Origin: Bacteroidales bacterium
Lineage (GTDB): Bacteria > Bacteroidota > Bacteroidia > Bacteroidales > Bacteroidaceae
Assembly: GCA_004552195.1 (NCBI GenBank)
Contig: SFPC01000013.1
Location: forward strand, 1-30,982
Direction of reading: 5' to 3'
DNA: 30,982 nucleotides
Part shown: positions 7,194-15,748 of the stretch, in pieces
Position numbering within the stretch: position 1 is the first letter of the stretch
Layout of the letters: every line of letters begins with the position of its first letter
Made by a program: the position numbers and the translations under genes
The notes under the pieces: generated by a model
Seen by the model: the letters and a program-made list of their open reading frames with translations, nothing else
The model's database searches: none
What the model was told of the DNA's origin: nothing

Positions 7194-9437
7194 ATGATTG
7201 AACTCATCAACCACGGTGTTTATTTGCTCGACGGCCAGCACATAGCCGACAGCAACGACGGGCTGCCCGCTCCCGAGGCGGCACGCGAACAGACCATTAC
7301 GTACCAGATACTGCGCTCGCACGACACGCAAGGCGGACAGGGCAAAGCAATGCACATCCGCTTCGATGCCATGATGAGCCACGACATCACTTACGTAGGC
7401 ATCATCCAGACGGCCCGGGCCTCAGGCCTGACGGAGTTCCCCCTGCCCTACGCGCTGACCAACTGCCACAACTCGCTCTGCGCTGTGGGAGGCACCATCA
7501 ACGAGGACGACCACGTGTTCGGCCTCTCGGCGGCCAAGAAGTACGGCGGCATCTACGTGCCGGCCAACATGGCGGTGATCCACCAGTTCGCCCGTGAGGC
7601 GATGGTGAAGTGCGGCCACATGATCCTGGGCTCCGACTCACACACCCGCTACGGCTCGCTGGGCTGCATGGGCGTGGGCGAAGGCGGCGGCGAACTGGCC
7701 AAACAGCTGCTGCGCAACACGTGGGACATCCAGGCTCCGGAGGTGGTGCTCGTATGGCTCGAAGGCAAACCCCGGCGGGGCGTGGGACCGCACGACGTGG
7801 CCATTTCGCTGGTCAAGGCCGTGTTTGAAAATGGCTTCGTAAAAAATAAAGTACTTGAGTTCGCCGGCCCCGGCGTGAAGGAACTTCCCACGGATTTCCG
7901 CAACGGCATCGACGTGATGACGACGGAAACGACCTGCCTCAGTTCCATCTGGACGACGGACGAGGAGGTGCGCCACCACTATGAGCTGCACCACCGCGCC
8001 GAGGACTACCGCGAACTCCGCCCGGGCAAGGTGGCTTACTACGACGGCATGATCCGTATCGACCTGAGCACGCAGGAGTCGATGATTGCCCTGCCCTTCC
8101 ACCCCTCCAACGCCTATACCATTCACGAACTGCAGGCCGAACCGGAACGCATCCTGCGCGAGGTGGAAGAAGACGCACGCAAACGCTACGGCGACAAGGT
8201 GCAGGTGGACCTGCTCGGCAAACTGCGCGACGGAAAGCTGTGGGCAGACCAAGGCATCATAGCCGGTTGCTCCGGAGGTACGTACGACAACCTAAGCCAG
8301 GCGGCTTCCATCCTGAAAGACCGCTCCGTGGGCAATGACTACTTCAGCCTGTCGGTATTCCCGCAGTCGGTGCCGGTTTACCTCTCGGTGACGCGCCACG
8401 GCATTGCTGAGGAGTTGCTCGAAGCCGGCGCTGTCATCAAGCCGGCCTTCTGCGGTCCGTGCTTCGGGGCGGGCGACGTGCCGGCCAACAACGGGCTGAG
8501 CATCCGCCACACCACGCGCAACTTCCCGAACCGCGAAGGCTCGAAACCGGGGCAGGGACAGATTTCACTCGTTGCACTCATGGATGCACGCTCCATCGCA
8601 GCCACGGCGGCAAACGGCGGCTGCATCACAGCAGCTACGGACGTGGAATTTGCCGACGCTCACCAGCCTTACGACTACGACGCACGGATTTACGAGAAAC
8701 GCGTTTACTACGGATTTGGCCACGCCCACACGGACGAACCGCTGCGCTACGGCCCCAACATCAAGGACTGGCCGAAAATGTACGCCATGGAGCGTAACCA
8801 GCTGCTGGAACTCGCCGCCGTAATCCACGACCCCGTGACGACAACCGACGAACTGATTCCCTCGGGTGAGACATCGAGCTACCGCTCCAACCCGTTAAAA
8901 CTGTCGGAGTTCGCCCTGTCGCGCCGTGTGCCGGAGTACGTGGATCGCAGCAAGCGCATCCAGGCCGACGACCTGGCCCGCCGCGCCGGCAACGTGCCCG
9001 AACGGGTGGCCCAAGTGCTGCAGCAGCTCGGGGCAAAGGCGGATGAAACATCCTTCGGCTCCTGCGTGTTTGCCAACAAGCCCGGCGACGGCTCAGCACG
9101 CGAACAGGCCGCCAGCTGCCAGAAGGTGCTGGGCGGCGATGCCAACATCTGCTATGAATATGCCACGAAGCGTTACCGCAGCAACTGCATCAACTGGGGC
9201 ATCGTGCCTTACACCATCGACCCCGGCACGCCCTTCGACTACGAGCCCGGCGACTTCATTTTCGTGCCCGACATCCGCCAGGCCATCCTCGAAGGACGCG
9301 AGGAAGCCGAGGCGAAAGTCATCACGGCCAACGGCATCTTCGGACTCAAGCTCCGCTTCGACAACCTTACCGCCGCCGAACGCCAAATCCTGGCCGACGG
9401 CTGCCTGATGAACTACTACGCCGCCAAACAGGCATAG
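7194..9437 (+). CDS. aconitase-family hydratase, probable aconitate hydratase
   Basis: The 747-residue protein is an aconitase-fold [4Fe-4S] hydratase, expected to interconvert citrate and isocitrate. Probable cluster ligands are Cys359 in AGCSGGTYDN and Cys420 and Cys423 in FCGPCFGAGD, almost the same positions as in mitochondrial aconitase. SDSHTRYGSLGCMG is the N-terminal active-site loop, and GDGSAREQA near 634 corresponds to the catalytic serine loop GSSRE. It starts MIELINHGVYLLDG and looks closer to the YbhJ-type hydratase branch than to classical AcnA/AcnB, so exact substrate identity is inferred. Position directly before isocitrate dehydrogenase supports aconitase. The frame is open back to 7092, but that part covers the promoter and leader; the ATG at 7194 is the sensible start. 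Confidence 0.85.
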   Translation: MIELINHGVYLLDGQHIADSNDGLPAPEAAREQTITYQILRSHDTQGGQGKAMHIRFDAMMSHDITYVGIIQTARASGLTEFPLPYALTNCHNSLCAVGGTINEDDHVFGLSAAKKYGGIYVPANMAVIHQFAREAMVKCGHMILGSDSHTRYGSLGCMGVGEGGGELAKQLLRNTWDIQAPEVVLVWLEGKPRRGVGPHDVAISLVKAVFENGFVKNKVLEFAGPGVKELPTDFRNGIDVMTTETTCLSSIWTTDEEVRHHYELHHRAEDYRELRPGKVAYYDGMIRIDLSTQESMIALPFHPSNAYTIHELQAEPERILREVEEDARKRYGDKVQVDLLGKLRDGKLWADQGIIAGCSGGTYDNLSQAASILKDRSVGNDYFSLSVFPQSVPVYLSVTRHGIAEELLEAGAVIKPAFCGPCFGAGDVPANNGLSIRHTTRNFPNREGSKPGQGQISLVALMDARSIAATAANGGCITAATDVEFADAHQPYDYDARIYEKRVYYGFGHAHTDEPLRYGPNIKDWPKMYAMERNQLLELAAVIHDPVTTTDELIPSGETSSYRSNPLKLSEFALSRRVPEYVDRSKRIQADDLARRAGNVPERVAQVLQQLGAKADETSFGSCVFANKPGDGSAREQAASCQKVLGGDANICYEYATKRYRSNCINWGIVPYTIDPGTPFDYEPGDFIFVPDIRQAILEGREEAEAKVITANGIFGLKLRFDNLTAAERQILADGCLMNYYAAKQA

Positions 9438-9467
9438 GCCGCCCTAAAAACAGAAAGCCTCAGATAA

Positions 9468-9543
9468 CAATAGAGAGCTATAGTATTCTATAGACAACTA
9501 TAGATAACTATAGAAAGCTATAGATAACTATAGAAATCTATAG
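9468..9543. repeat. CTATAG hexamers at exact 10-bp spacing
   Basis: Seven perfect copies of the self-complementary hexamer CTATAG start at 9478, 9488, 9498, 9508, 9518, 9528 and 9538. A one-mismatch copy (CAATAG) lies at 9468, in the same phase. The 4-base linkers vary (for example TATT, ACAA, ATAA, AAAG). The array fills half of the 144-base gap between the hydratase stop and the isocitrate dehydrogenase start and should be within one transcript. Confidence 0.97.
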
Positions 9544-9581
9544 CTCTCCCAACAACCACAACCCCACTTCAACCAACTACC

Positions 9582-10790
9582 ATGGAAAAAATCAAAATGA
9601 CCACCCCGCTCGTCGAAATGGACGGCGACGAAATGACCCGCATACTCTGGAAGATGATCAAGGACGAGCTGATACTGCCCTTCGTTGACCTGAAGACCGA
9701 ATACTACGACCTCGGGCTGCCCCAGCGCGACAAGACGGAGGACCGCATCACCGTCGAAGCTGCCGAAGCCACCAAGCGGCTGGGCGTGGCAGTGAAGTGC
9801 GCCACCATCACCCCCAACGCCCAGCGCATGACGGAGTACAACCTCCACAAAATGTGGAAGAGCCCCAACGGCACCATCCGCTCCATCCTTGACGGCACCG
9901 TGTTCCGCGCTCCCATCACCCTGCCCTCCATCAAACCTGCCGTGCGCAACTGGGAAAAGCCCATCACCATCGCCCGCCACGCCTACGGCGACGTGTACAA
10001 GAATGTGGAAATCCGCGCCAATGAGCCGGGCACCGCGCGCCTGGTTTTCGACGGTGTGAACGGCCAGCACGAGGAAGTGGTGGTACACGAGTTCAAAGGC
10101 CCCGGCGTGCTCCAGGGCCAGCACAACACAGACAAGTCCATCAGCTCCTTTGCCCACGCCTGCTTCAAATTCGCCGTCGACACGCGGCAAGACGTGTGGT
10201 TCTCCACCAAAGATACCATCTCCAAGAAATACGATGCCCGTTTCCGCGAAATATTCGACGAAGTGTTCCAGCAGTACAAAGCCGAATTTGAACGCCTCGG
10301 CCTGACTTACTTCTACACCCTCATCGACGATGCCGTGGCGCGCGTCATCCGCAGCCGTGGCGGCTTTATCTGGGCCTGCAAGAACTACGACGGCGACGTG
10401 ATGAGCGACATGGTTTCCACCGCCTTCGGCTCGCTGGCCATGATGACCTCCGTGCTCGTTTCGCCCGACGGAAAATATGAATACGAAGCCGCCCACGGCA
10501 CCGTGACGCGCCACTACTACAAATACCTCCAGGGCGAGGAAACCTCCACGAACCCCATCGCCACCATCTTCGCCTGGAGCGGTGCGCTGAAGAAGCGTGG
10601 CGAGCTGGACAGCCTGCCCGATCTCGTCCGCTTCGGCCAGGAGCTCGAAGCCGCCTGCTTCGACACGCTCAACGAGGGCACGGTGACGAAGGACCTGGTG
10701 AACCTCATGGAAGGCCTCACCCCCCACGCCGTCAACTCCGCCGACTTCCTCGCAGCCATCCGCCGCCACCTCGAAGCCCGGCTGGCATAA
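9582..10790 (+). CDS. icd: NADP-dependent isocitrate dehydrogenase, eukaryote-like homodimer type
   Basis: This enzyme converts isocitrate and NADP+ to 2-oxoglutarate, CO2 and NADPH, reversibly. At 402 residues it fits the type II dimeric family seen in mitochondria and many Bacteroidetes, not the E. coli type. Visible motifs: VEMDGDEMTRILW near the N-terminus, SPNGTIRSILDGTVFRAPI for substrate binding, and AAHGTVTRHYYKYL near the C-terminus, whose Arg-His pair marks NADP preference. It follows the hydratase on the same strand and is separated from it by the 10-bp CTATAG array. A clear terminator lies about 70 bases after its stop. Confidence 0.95.
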   Translation: MEKIKMTTPLVEMDGDEMTRILWKMIKDELILPFVDLKTEYYDLGLPQRDKTEDRITVEAAEATKRLGVAVKCATITPNAQRMTEYNLHKMWKSPNGTIRSILDGTVFRAPITLPSIKPAVRNWEKPITIARHAYGDVYKNVEIRANEPGTARLVFDGVNGQHEEVVVHEFKGPGVLQGQHNTDKSISSFAHACFKFAVDTRQDVWFSTKDTISKKYDARFREIFDEVFQQYKAEFERLGLTYFYTLIDDAVARVIRSRGGFIWACKNYDGDVMSDMVSTAFGSLAMMTSVLVSPDGKYEYEAAHGTVTRHYYKYLQGEETSTNPIATIFAWSGALKKRGELDSLPDLVRFGQELEAACFDTLNEGTVTKDLVNLMEGLTPHAVNSADFLAAIRRHLEARLA

Positions 10791-10861
10791 CCCCACGCGG
10801 TGCTGCCGGAGTGCAGCCCACACCCCATCTGTTTACCAGCCTCACAGGCCATTCAGCATCA

Positions 10862-10897
10862 GGCGCAACCCCCTTCCCCGGTGGTTGCGCCTTTTTT
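10862..10897 (+). terminator. intrinsic terminator after icd
   Basis: GGCGCAACC (10862-10870) pairs perfectly with GGTTGCGCC (10883-10891) across a 12-base loop and is followed directly by six T. This should end the hydratase-icd transcript. Confidence 0.9.
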
Positions 10898-11009
10898 CAT
10901 CATCTCCCCGATTGAAAGAAACGAACTAAAATCCTCGTTCAAGGAATATTCCATCATATTGCAGAATGGTATAGCTCATCAAACTAATTTATAGAATACC
11001 TCTTCACAA

Positions 11010-11079
11010 GTCCGGGACTATTTTTTTCTACTCGCCGAGTTGAAAATTCTACTCCCGGACTATTTTTCACAAGTCCGCC
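11010..11079. repeat. 21-bp-period palindrome repeats, first site
   Basis: Units start at 11010, 11031, 11052 and (partial) 11073, exactly 21 bases apart. The 9-base cores read GTCCGGGAC, CTCGCCGAG and CTCCCGGAC; the first two are perfect odd palindromes with different arms. Each core is followed by a 12-base A/T-rich spacer with runs of T or A. The array lies in the gene-free stretch 10898-11261 between the icd terminator and the end of the efflux operon. Confidence 0.93.
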
Positions 11080-11151
11080 ATTCGTTGGAAGGGGTTGCAC
11101 AGAAAGGAGAAAGAGGGCTCCACTCACAACTCCCAACTCAGCAGCGTAAGG

Positions 11152-11247
11152 ATCTAAACGGCACTGTTTTCTTCTTTTCGCCTTAGGAAGATAGATATTC
11201 GTAGAGCCATCAAAATCTAAACGGCACTGTTTTCCTCTTCTCGCCTT
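11152..11247. repeat. 33-bp direct repeat spaced 63 bp
   Basis: A 33-base segment beginning ATCTAAACGGCACTGTTTTC occurs at 11152-11184 and again at 11215-11247, with two differences. The start-to-start distance of 63 is three times the 21-bp period of the array just upstream. It sits directly after the stop of the channel gene on the minus strand. Confidence 0.9.
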
Positions 11248-11261
11248 TGTCCGTACTCCGC

Positions 11262-12464
11262 TCAGAACTCCAGTGAGCGGATTGCGGCGGCAGAGAGGTA
11301 GGCATCGCGCTCTGCTTCGAGCCAGGCGGTGCGGGCAGCGTAATAAAAGGAAGTTTCGAGCAGAAAGTCGAGGAGTGAAATCTGACCGAGCTCCAAGGAA
11401 CGTTGCAACAATCGGCTGTTGGAGGTGGCAAGCAATCCTTGGTGCAGCTCATCGGCCACTTGGAGCAAACGGCGCGTTTTTTGAGCCAACAGCTCCTGCT
11501 GTGCTCCGGCCGTCAACTGCGTATCGGCCAAATCGAGGCGCGATGCCAATAGTTCTGCCTCGCGTCGACGCACCTCCGCCCGCTTGTTGCCCCACAGCGG
11601 AAGCGACAAGCCCAAACTCAGGCCGCTGTAATTGTTCTGGCGGATATATTCCCCTTGGAAACCCACCGTGAACGACGGCCACTGCTGCGCCCGTGCCAGC
11701 TTCACTTCTGCTTCCGCCTCTGCCACAGCGGCCTCAGCCCCCTCCACGGCGGCGGTGCGCGGCAACGAACGCGTTTCTGCCGCGCGGCACAGGTCGTCCG
11801 CCGGCAGCGAGTAGACCGTATCGTTGCACACGAACGACAGGCCGCCATTCAGCGCACGCAGCCGTGCCATCACCGCCGCCCGTTCGTCCGCCGCCCGTTG
11901 GCGGTCAGCCTTCGCCACCACCGTGTTCAGCCGCGCCTTGTTCATTTCCGGCTCTGTCAGGTCGCCCTTGTCATAGAGCTTTAGGCAAAGTCCCTCCACC
12001 TGCTGTGCCAGCGCAAGGCGCGCCTCCATCTCGGCCACCATGCGGTTGCCGTGAACCAACAGCACGAGTTGTTCGAGCGCATCAGCCATCACCTCACGGT
12101 ACACGCCGCGTTGCCGTGCCGCCGCCGTGCGGTCCGCCGCCTCGACCAGCCCTTTGCGCCGCCCCGTCAGCACCCCCCAGTCCAGTTCCTGCGTCAGCGA
12201 CACATTGGTGCGGTTCGGCACCCCCGAGGGCGAACCGGCGAGATAAGCCACCTCCGCTTCCGGGTCCGGCAGCCGGGTTTCGGCCCTGTTGGCCGCCTCC
12301 GCCGCCCTGCGTCCCGCCAATGCGGCGCGCAGGGTCGGGTTGTTCCGAGCGATGGTGTCGAGCAGGGCCGGCGACTGCGCGTGCAAGCTCGCCGCCGCCA
12401 GGAGTCCTGCCGCCACGAGCAGCGGGCGGCGTAGCCTGCGCGCCACACCTTTTATATAGTGCAT
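11262..12464 (-). CDS. TolC-family outer membrane efflux channel (CusC/CzcC-like)
   Basis: This is the outer membrane duct of the tripartite pump encoded with it. From the ATG at 12464 the protein has 400 residues, with a signal peptide (RRPLLVAAGLLAAASLHAQ) and the alanine/leucine-rich alpha-helical repeats of outer membrane efflux proteins. Features include SLTQELDW near the first beta segment, LSLGLSLPLWGNKRAEVRRRE in the second half, and the terminal SLELGQISLLDFLLETSFYY typical of the family. An alternative ATG at 12488 overlaps the pump stop (ATGACTGA) and would add eight residues before the signal peptide; either start implies coupling to the pump gene. It is the last gene of the minus-strand operon. 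Metal specificity cannot be read from it. Confidence 0.88.
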   Translation of the reverse strand: MHYIKGVARRLRRPLLVAAGLLAAASLHAQSPALLDTIARNNPTLRAALAGRRAAEAANRAETRLPDPEAEVAYLAGSPSGVPNRTNVSLTQELDWGVLTGRRKGLVEAADRTAAARQRGVYREVMADALEQLVLLVHGNRMVAEMEARLALAQQVEGLCLKLYDKGDLTEPEMNKARLNTVVAKADRQRAADERAAVMARLRALNGGLSFVCNDTVYSLPADDLCRAAETRSLPRTAAVEGAEAAVAEAEAEVKLARAQQWPSFTVGFQGEYIRQNNYSGLSLGLSLPLWGNKRAEVRRREAELLASRLDLADTQLTAGAQQELLAQKTRRLLQVADELHQGLLATSNSRLLQRSLELGQISLLDFLLETSFYYAARTAWLEAERDAYLSAAAIRSLEF

Positions 12465-12480
12465 AAAAAAAACAGTTTTG

Positions 12481-15400
12481 TCAGTCATCATTTTCTTCAA
12501 CCTCCGAAATCGTTTGTTGTAATCTTTTCTTTTTGAAACAGCCAATGCCGCCGAACACCACGGGCACGACTACCAGGTTCAGCAGCGTGCTCGTCAGCAG
12601 TCCGCCCAGCATCACCTGTGCCATGGGGCTTTGGATTTCGTTGCCCGGCAGCACACTGCCCAACGCCAAGGGGATGAGTGCCAAGGCCGACGACAGAGCC
12701 GTCATCACGATGGGCAGCAGGCGGTCCTGCGAACCTTGGAGCACACACTCACGGGGCGGCAGTCCACGGCTGTACAGCTCGTTGTAACGGTCCACCAGCA
12801 GCATACCGCCGCGCGTGGCTATGCCGAAGAGCGAGATAAAGCCGATCACGGCGGGAATGCTCACCACGCCGCCCGTCACCACCAAGGCCAGCACACCGCC
12901 GATGAGCGCTAACGGCAAATTGAGCAGCACCACCACGGCCTGCCGCCACGAACGGAACTGCAGGTAGAGGAGCAGGAAAATCACCACCACGCTCACCACG
13001 GAGAGAGCCAGCAACAGGCGCGAGGCGGCCTCCTCGCTCTCGAACTGTCCACCGTATTCGATGTGGTACCCCTCGGGCAGCTCCACCTTCTCCTCGATGG
13101 CGCGGCGCATATCTTGCACCACGGAGCGCATATCGCGGCCTTCCACGTTGGCCGACACCACCAGTTTGCGTTGCGCGTTCTCCCGGCTGATGGTGTTAGG
13201 CCCTGCGGTCGACACCACGTCGCACACCTCGCTCAGGGACACCTTCTGTCCCGTGCCCGTGTCGATGAGCATTTGCCTGATGCGCTCCGTGGTCGCCATG
13301 TCGTGGTCCGACATTCTCACCGTCAGATCGTACGTGCGTCCCGCGTCCTGCACTTGGCTCACCACCTCACCTCCGAGCGCGGCGTTGACGTATTCCGAAA
13401 ATTCCGGCAGGGTGATGCCGTAGCGCGCCAGGAGTGTGCGGCGCGGACGCAGCACCAGTTGCGGGCGTTCAATCTGTTGTTCCACGTTGAGGTCGGCCAC
13501 GCCCTCCACGCTGCGAGTCGCTTCCTGTATGCGCAGGCCCAGGCGGTGCAGTTCGCCCAGATCCGGGCCGAACAGCTTGATGGCGATGCCCGCCTTCGTG
13601 CCCGAGAGCATGGCATCGATGCGGTGGGAGATGGGTTGGCCTATCTCGATGTTCACCCCCGGGATGGTGACCAGCTTCTGCCGGATGTCGGCCATCACCT
13701 CCTCCTTCGTGCGGTCCTGCAGCCGGAAAGGCACTTCTATCTCGCTCGTGTTCACGCCCAGGGCGTGCTCGTCCAGCTCGGCGCGCCCCGTTTTGCGTGC
13801 CACGTGCTTCACCTCAGGCACCTGCATCAGGAGCTGTTCGGCGCGCCGGCCGATGCGGTCGCTCTCCTCGAACGAAACGCCGGGCAAGGTGCTGACATTG
13901 ATTGTGAAGCTGCCCTCGTTGAACGGCGGCAGGAAGCTGCGGCCCAAGGTGAAGAAGAGTCCTACGGTGAGCACCACTAACACGGCGGTCGTGCCCAGCA
14001 CCCAGCGTCCCGTACGGCCCGTCAGGCTGCCCAGCAGCCGTTCGTAGCCGTGCTTCATGGCGCGCACCCAGCGCGGTTCGTTGGTCCTGCCGCTGTCGCC
14101 CTTGACGCGCAGCAAATAGCTGCACAGCACGGGCGTGAGGGTCAGGGCCACGAGCGTCGAGGCGAAGAGCGAAACGATGAAGCTCACGCCCAGCGGGGCG
14201 AGCATACGGCCTTCCAGGCCCGATAGGCAGAACAGGGGGATGAAGCTCACCACGATGATGAGCGTGGAGTTGAGGATGGGCATACGCACCTCGCGCGAAG
14301 CGTCGTAAATCACCTCCATGCGTCCGCGCCGCTGCGCCGGCGGCAACAGGGCGTTGAGGCGCAGCCGCTTGTACACGTTCTCCACGTCCACAATCGCGTC
14401 GTCGACCAGTGAACCGATGGCTATGGCCATGCCGCCTATGCTCATGGTGTTGAGCGTCAGGCCCATGGCCTGCAACACGAGGAGCGTGACGAGCAGGGAG
14501 AGGGGAATGGTGACGAGGGAGATGAGCGTGGTACGCGCGTTCATGAGGAAGATGAACAGCACCAGCACCACGAAGATGCCGCCCTCGACGAGCGACTTGC
14601 GGATGTTCGATATGGAGCTGTCGATGAAGTCCTGCTGGCGGTAAAGCTCGGTGTTCACCTTCACATCGGCGGGCAAGGCGGTGCGCAGTCGGGCAATGGC
14701 CGTGTCGAGTGCCTCGGTCAGTTCGAGCGTACCCGTGGCGGGTTGTTTGGTCACCGTGAGGAGCACGGCGGGCTTGCCGTCGACCGATGCAGTGCCCATC
14801 TTGGGGCGTTTGGCACCCAGTTCCACGTCGGCCACGTCGGCCAGCACCACAGGTAGTCCGCCGGGCGTGGTGCCCACCACGGCCTGAGCCATCTCCTCCG
14901 TGCGAGCCGTGGCCACCACGCCGCGTACGATGTATTCGTTTCCGTATTCATAGAGCACGCCGCCGGCCGCGTTGCGGTTCATCTGGCGCGTAGCGTCGAG
15001 CACCTGCGAGAGCGTCACGCCGAAGTGGCGCATCCGTTCGGGGTGGAGGCGGATTTGGTATTCCAGCACGTCGCCTCCGAGCACCGTCACCTGTGCCACG
15101 CCGCCCGTGCTGAGCAGTCGTGGGCGCACGGTCCAGTCGGCGAGCGAGCGCAGGCGGCCCATGGAGGTCGTGTCGGCGGTGAGGCCCACGAAGAGCACTT
15201 CGCCCATGATACTGCTCTGAGGCCCGATGGTGGGACTGCCCACGCCTTCGGGCAACTGGTCGCCCAGCGTGGCGAGCTTTTCGGAAACAATCTGGCGGTC
15301 GCGGTACACGTCCGTGCCCCAGTCGAATTCCACCCACACCACGGAGAAACCCGTGGTGGACGAGGAGCGCACGCGGCGCACGCCGGTGGCACCGTTCACG

Positions 15401-15615
15401 GCGGTCTCGATGGGGAAGGTGACGAGCCGTTCCACCTCTTCGGCGGCCATGCCCCGGGCTTCGGTCATCACCACCACGGTAGGCGCGTTGAGGTCGGGGA
15501 AAACGTCGACCTCCATCCGCCAAGCCGTCCAGCAGCCCACAGCGAGCAGCAGCACGCTGAAGAACACCACCAACGGACGGTTGCGGAGAGAAAGGGAAAT
15601 TATTTTGTTGAGCAT
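12481..15615 (-). CDS. heavy-metal RND efflux pump (CusA/CzcA-like)
   Basis: This 1044-residue inner membrane protein is the proton-driven pump of a metal efflux system. It has the expected two halves of one membrane helix, a large periplasmic loop and a multi-helix block. Motifs include EVDVFPDLNAPTVVV near the N-terminus, YRQQDFIDSSISNIRKSLVEG before the first helix block, and AIAIGSLVDDAIVDVENVYK in the proton-relay helix, where the Asp pair replaces the usual D-G or D-A. TKAGIAIKLFGPDL and PEGYHIEYGGQFESEEAA lie in the second loop. These mark the HME subfamily. The adaptor lies upstream across the 10-bp repeat array and the channel directly downstream. Whether it exports Cu/Ag, Zn/Co/Cd or something else is not decided by sequence alone. 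Confidence 0.92.
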   Translation of the reverse strand: MLNKIISLSLRNRPLVVFFSVLLLAVGCWTAWRMEVDVFPDLNAPTVVVMTEARGMAAEEVERLVTFPIETAVNGATGVRRVRSSSTTGFSVVWVEFDWGTDVYRDRQIVSEKLATLGDQLPEGVGSPTIGPQSSIMGEVLFVGLTADTTSMGRLRSLADWTVRPRLLSTGGVAQVTVLGGDVLEYQIRLHPERMRHFGVTLSQVLDATRQMNRNAAGGVLYEYGNEYIVRGVVATARTEEMAQAVVGTTPGGLPVVLADVADVELGAKRPKMGTASVDGKPAVLLTVTKQPATGTLELTEALDTAIARLRTALPADVKVNTELYRQQDFIDSSISNIRKSLVEGGIFVVLVLFIFLMNARTTLISLVTIPLSLLVTLLVLQAMGLTLNTMSIGGMAIAIGSLVDDAIVDVENVYKRLRLNALLPPAQRRGRMEVIYDASREVRMPILNSTLIIVVSFIPLFCLSGLEGRMLAPLGVSFIVSLFASTLVALTLTPVLCSYLLRVKGDSGRTNEPRWVRAMKHGYERLLGSLTGRTGRWVLGTTAVLVVLTVGLFFTLGRSFLPPFNEGSFTINVSTLPGVSFEESDRIGRRAEQLLMQVPEVKHVARKTGRAELDEHALGVNTSEIEVPFRLQDRTKEEVMADIRQKLVTIPGVNIEIGQPISHRIDAMLSGTKAGIAIKLFGPDLGELHRLGLRIQEATRSVEGVADLNVEQQIERPQLVLRPRRTLLARYGITLPEFSEYVNAALGGEVVSQVQDAGRTYDLTVRMSDHDMATTERIRQMLIDTGTGQKVSLSEVCDVVSTAGPNTISRENAQRKLVVSANVEGRDMRSVVQDMRRAIEEKVELPEGYHIEYGGQFESEEAASRLLLALSVVSVVVIFLLLYLQFRSWRQAVVVLLNLPLALIGGVLALVVTGGVVSIPAVIGFISLFGIATRGGMLLVDRYNELYSRGLPPRECVLQGSQDRLLPIVMTALSSALALIPLALGSVLPGNEIQSPMAQVMLGGLLTSTLLNLVVVPVVFGGIGCFKKKRLQQTISEVEENDD

Positions 15616-15642
15616 AAGGTTTGAGGTTAAGGGGTTGGAGCG

Positions 15643-15728
15643 CTATAAAAGGCTATAAGGAGCTATAGATTACTATAGATAACTATAAATTACTATAGAG
15701 CTCTATAGAAAACTTTAGCTGGCTATCT
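15643..15728. repeat. CTATAR hexamers at exact 10-bp spacing, second site
   Basis: Nine units start at 15643, 15653, 15663, 15673, 15683, 15693, 15703, 15713 and 15723. Four are perfect CTATAG, three are CTATAA, and the rest are CTTTAG and CTATCT. The period is 10 with no slip. The array lies in the gap between the adaptor stop and the pump start of the minus-strand operon, the same kind of place as the array at 9468-9543. Confidence 0.96.
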
Positions 15729-15748
15729 CCGGCGGTCTATGCCGCCGC

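Noticed and set aside
9528..10823. 431-codon frame opposite icd
   Set aside because: Antisense shadow of a well-conserved isocitrate dehydrogenase.
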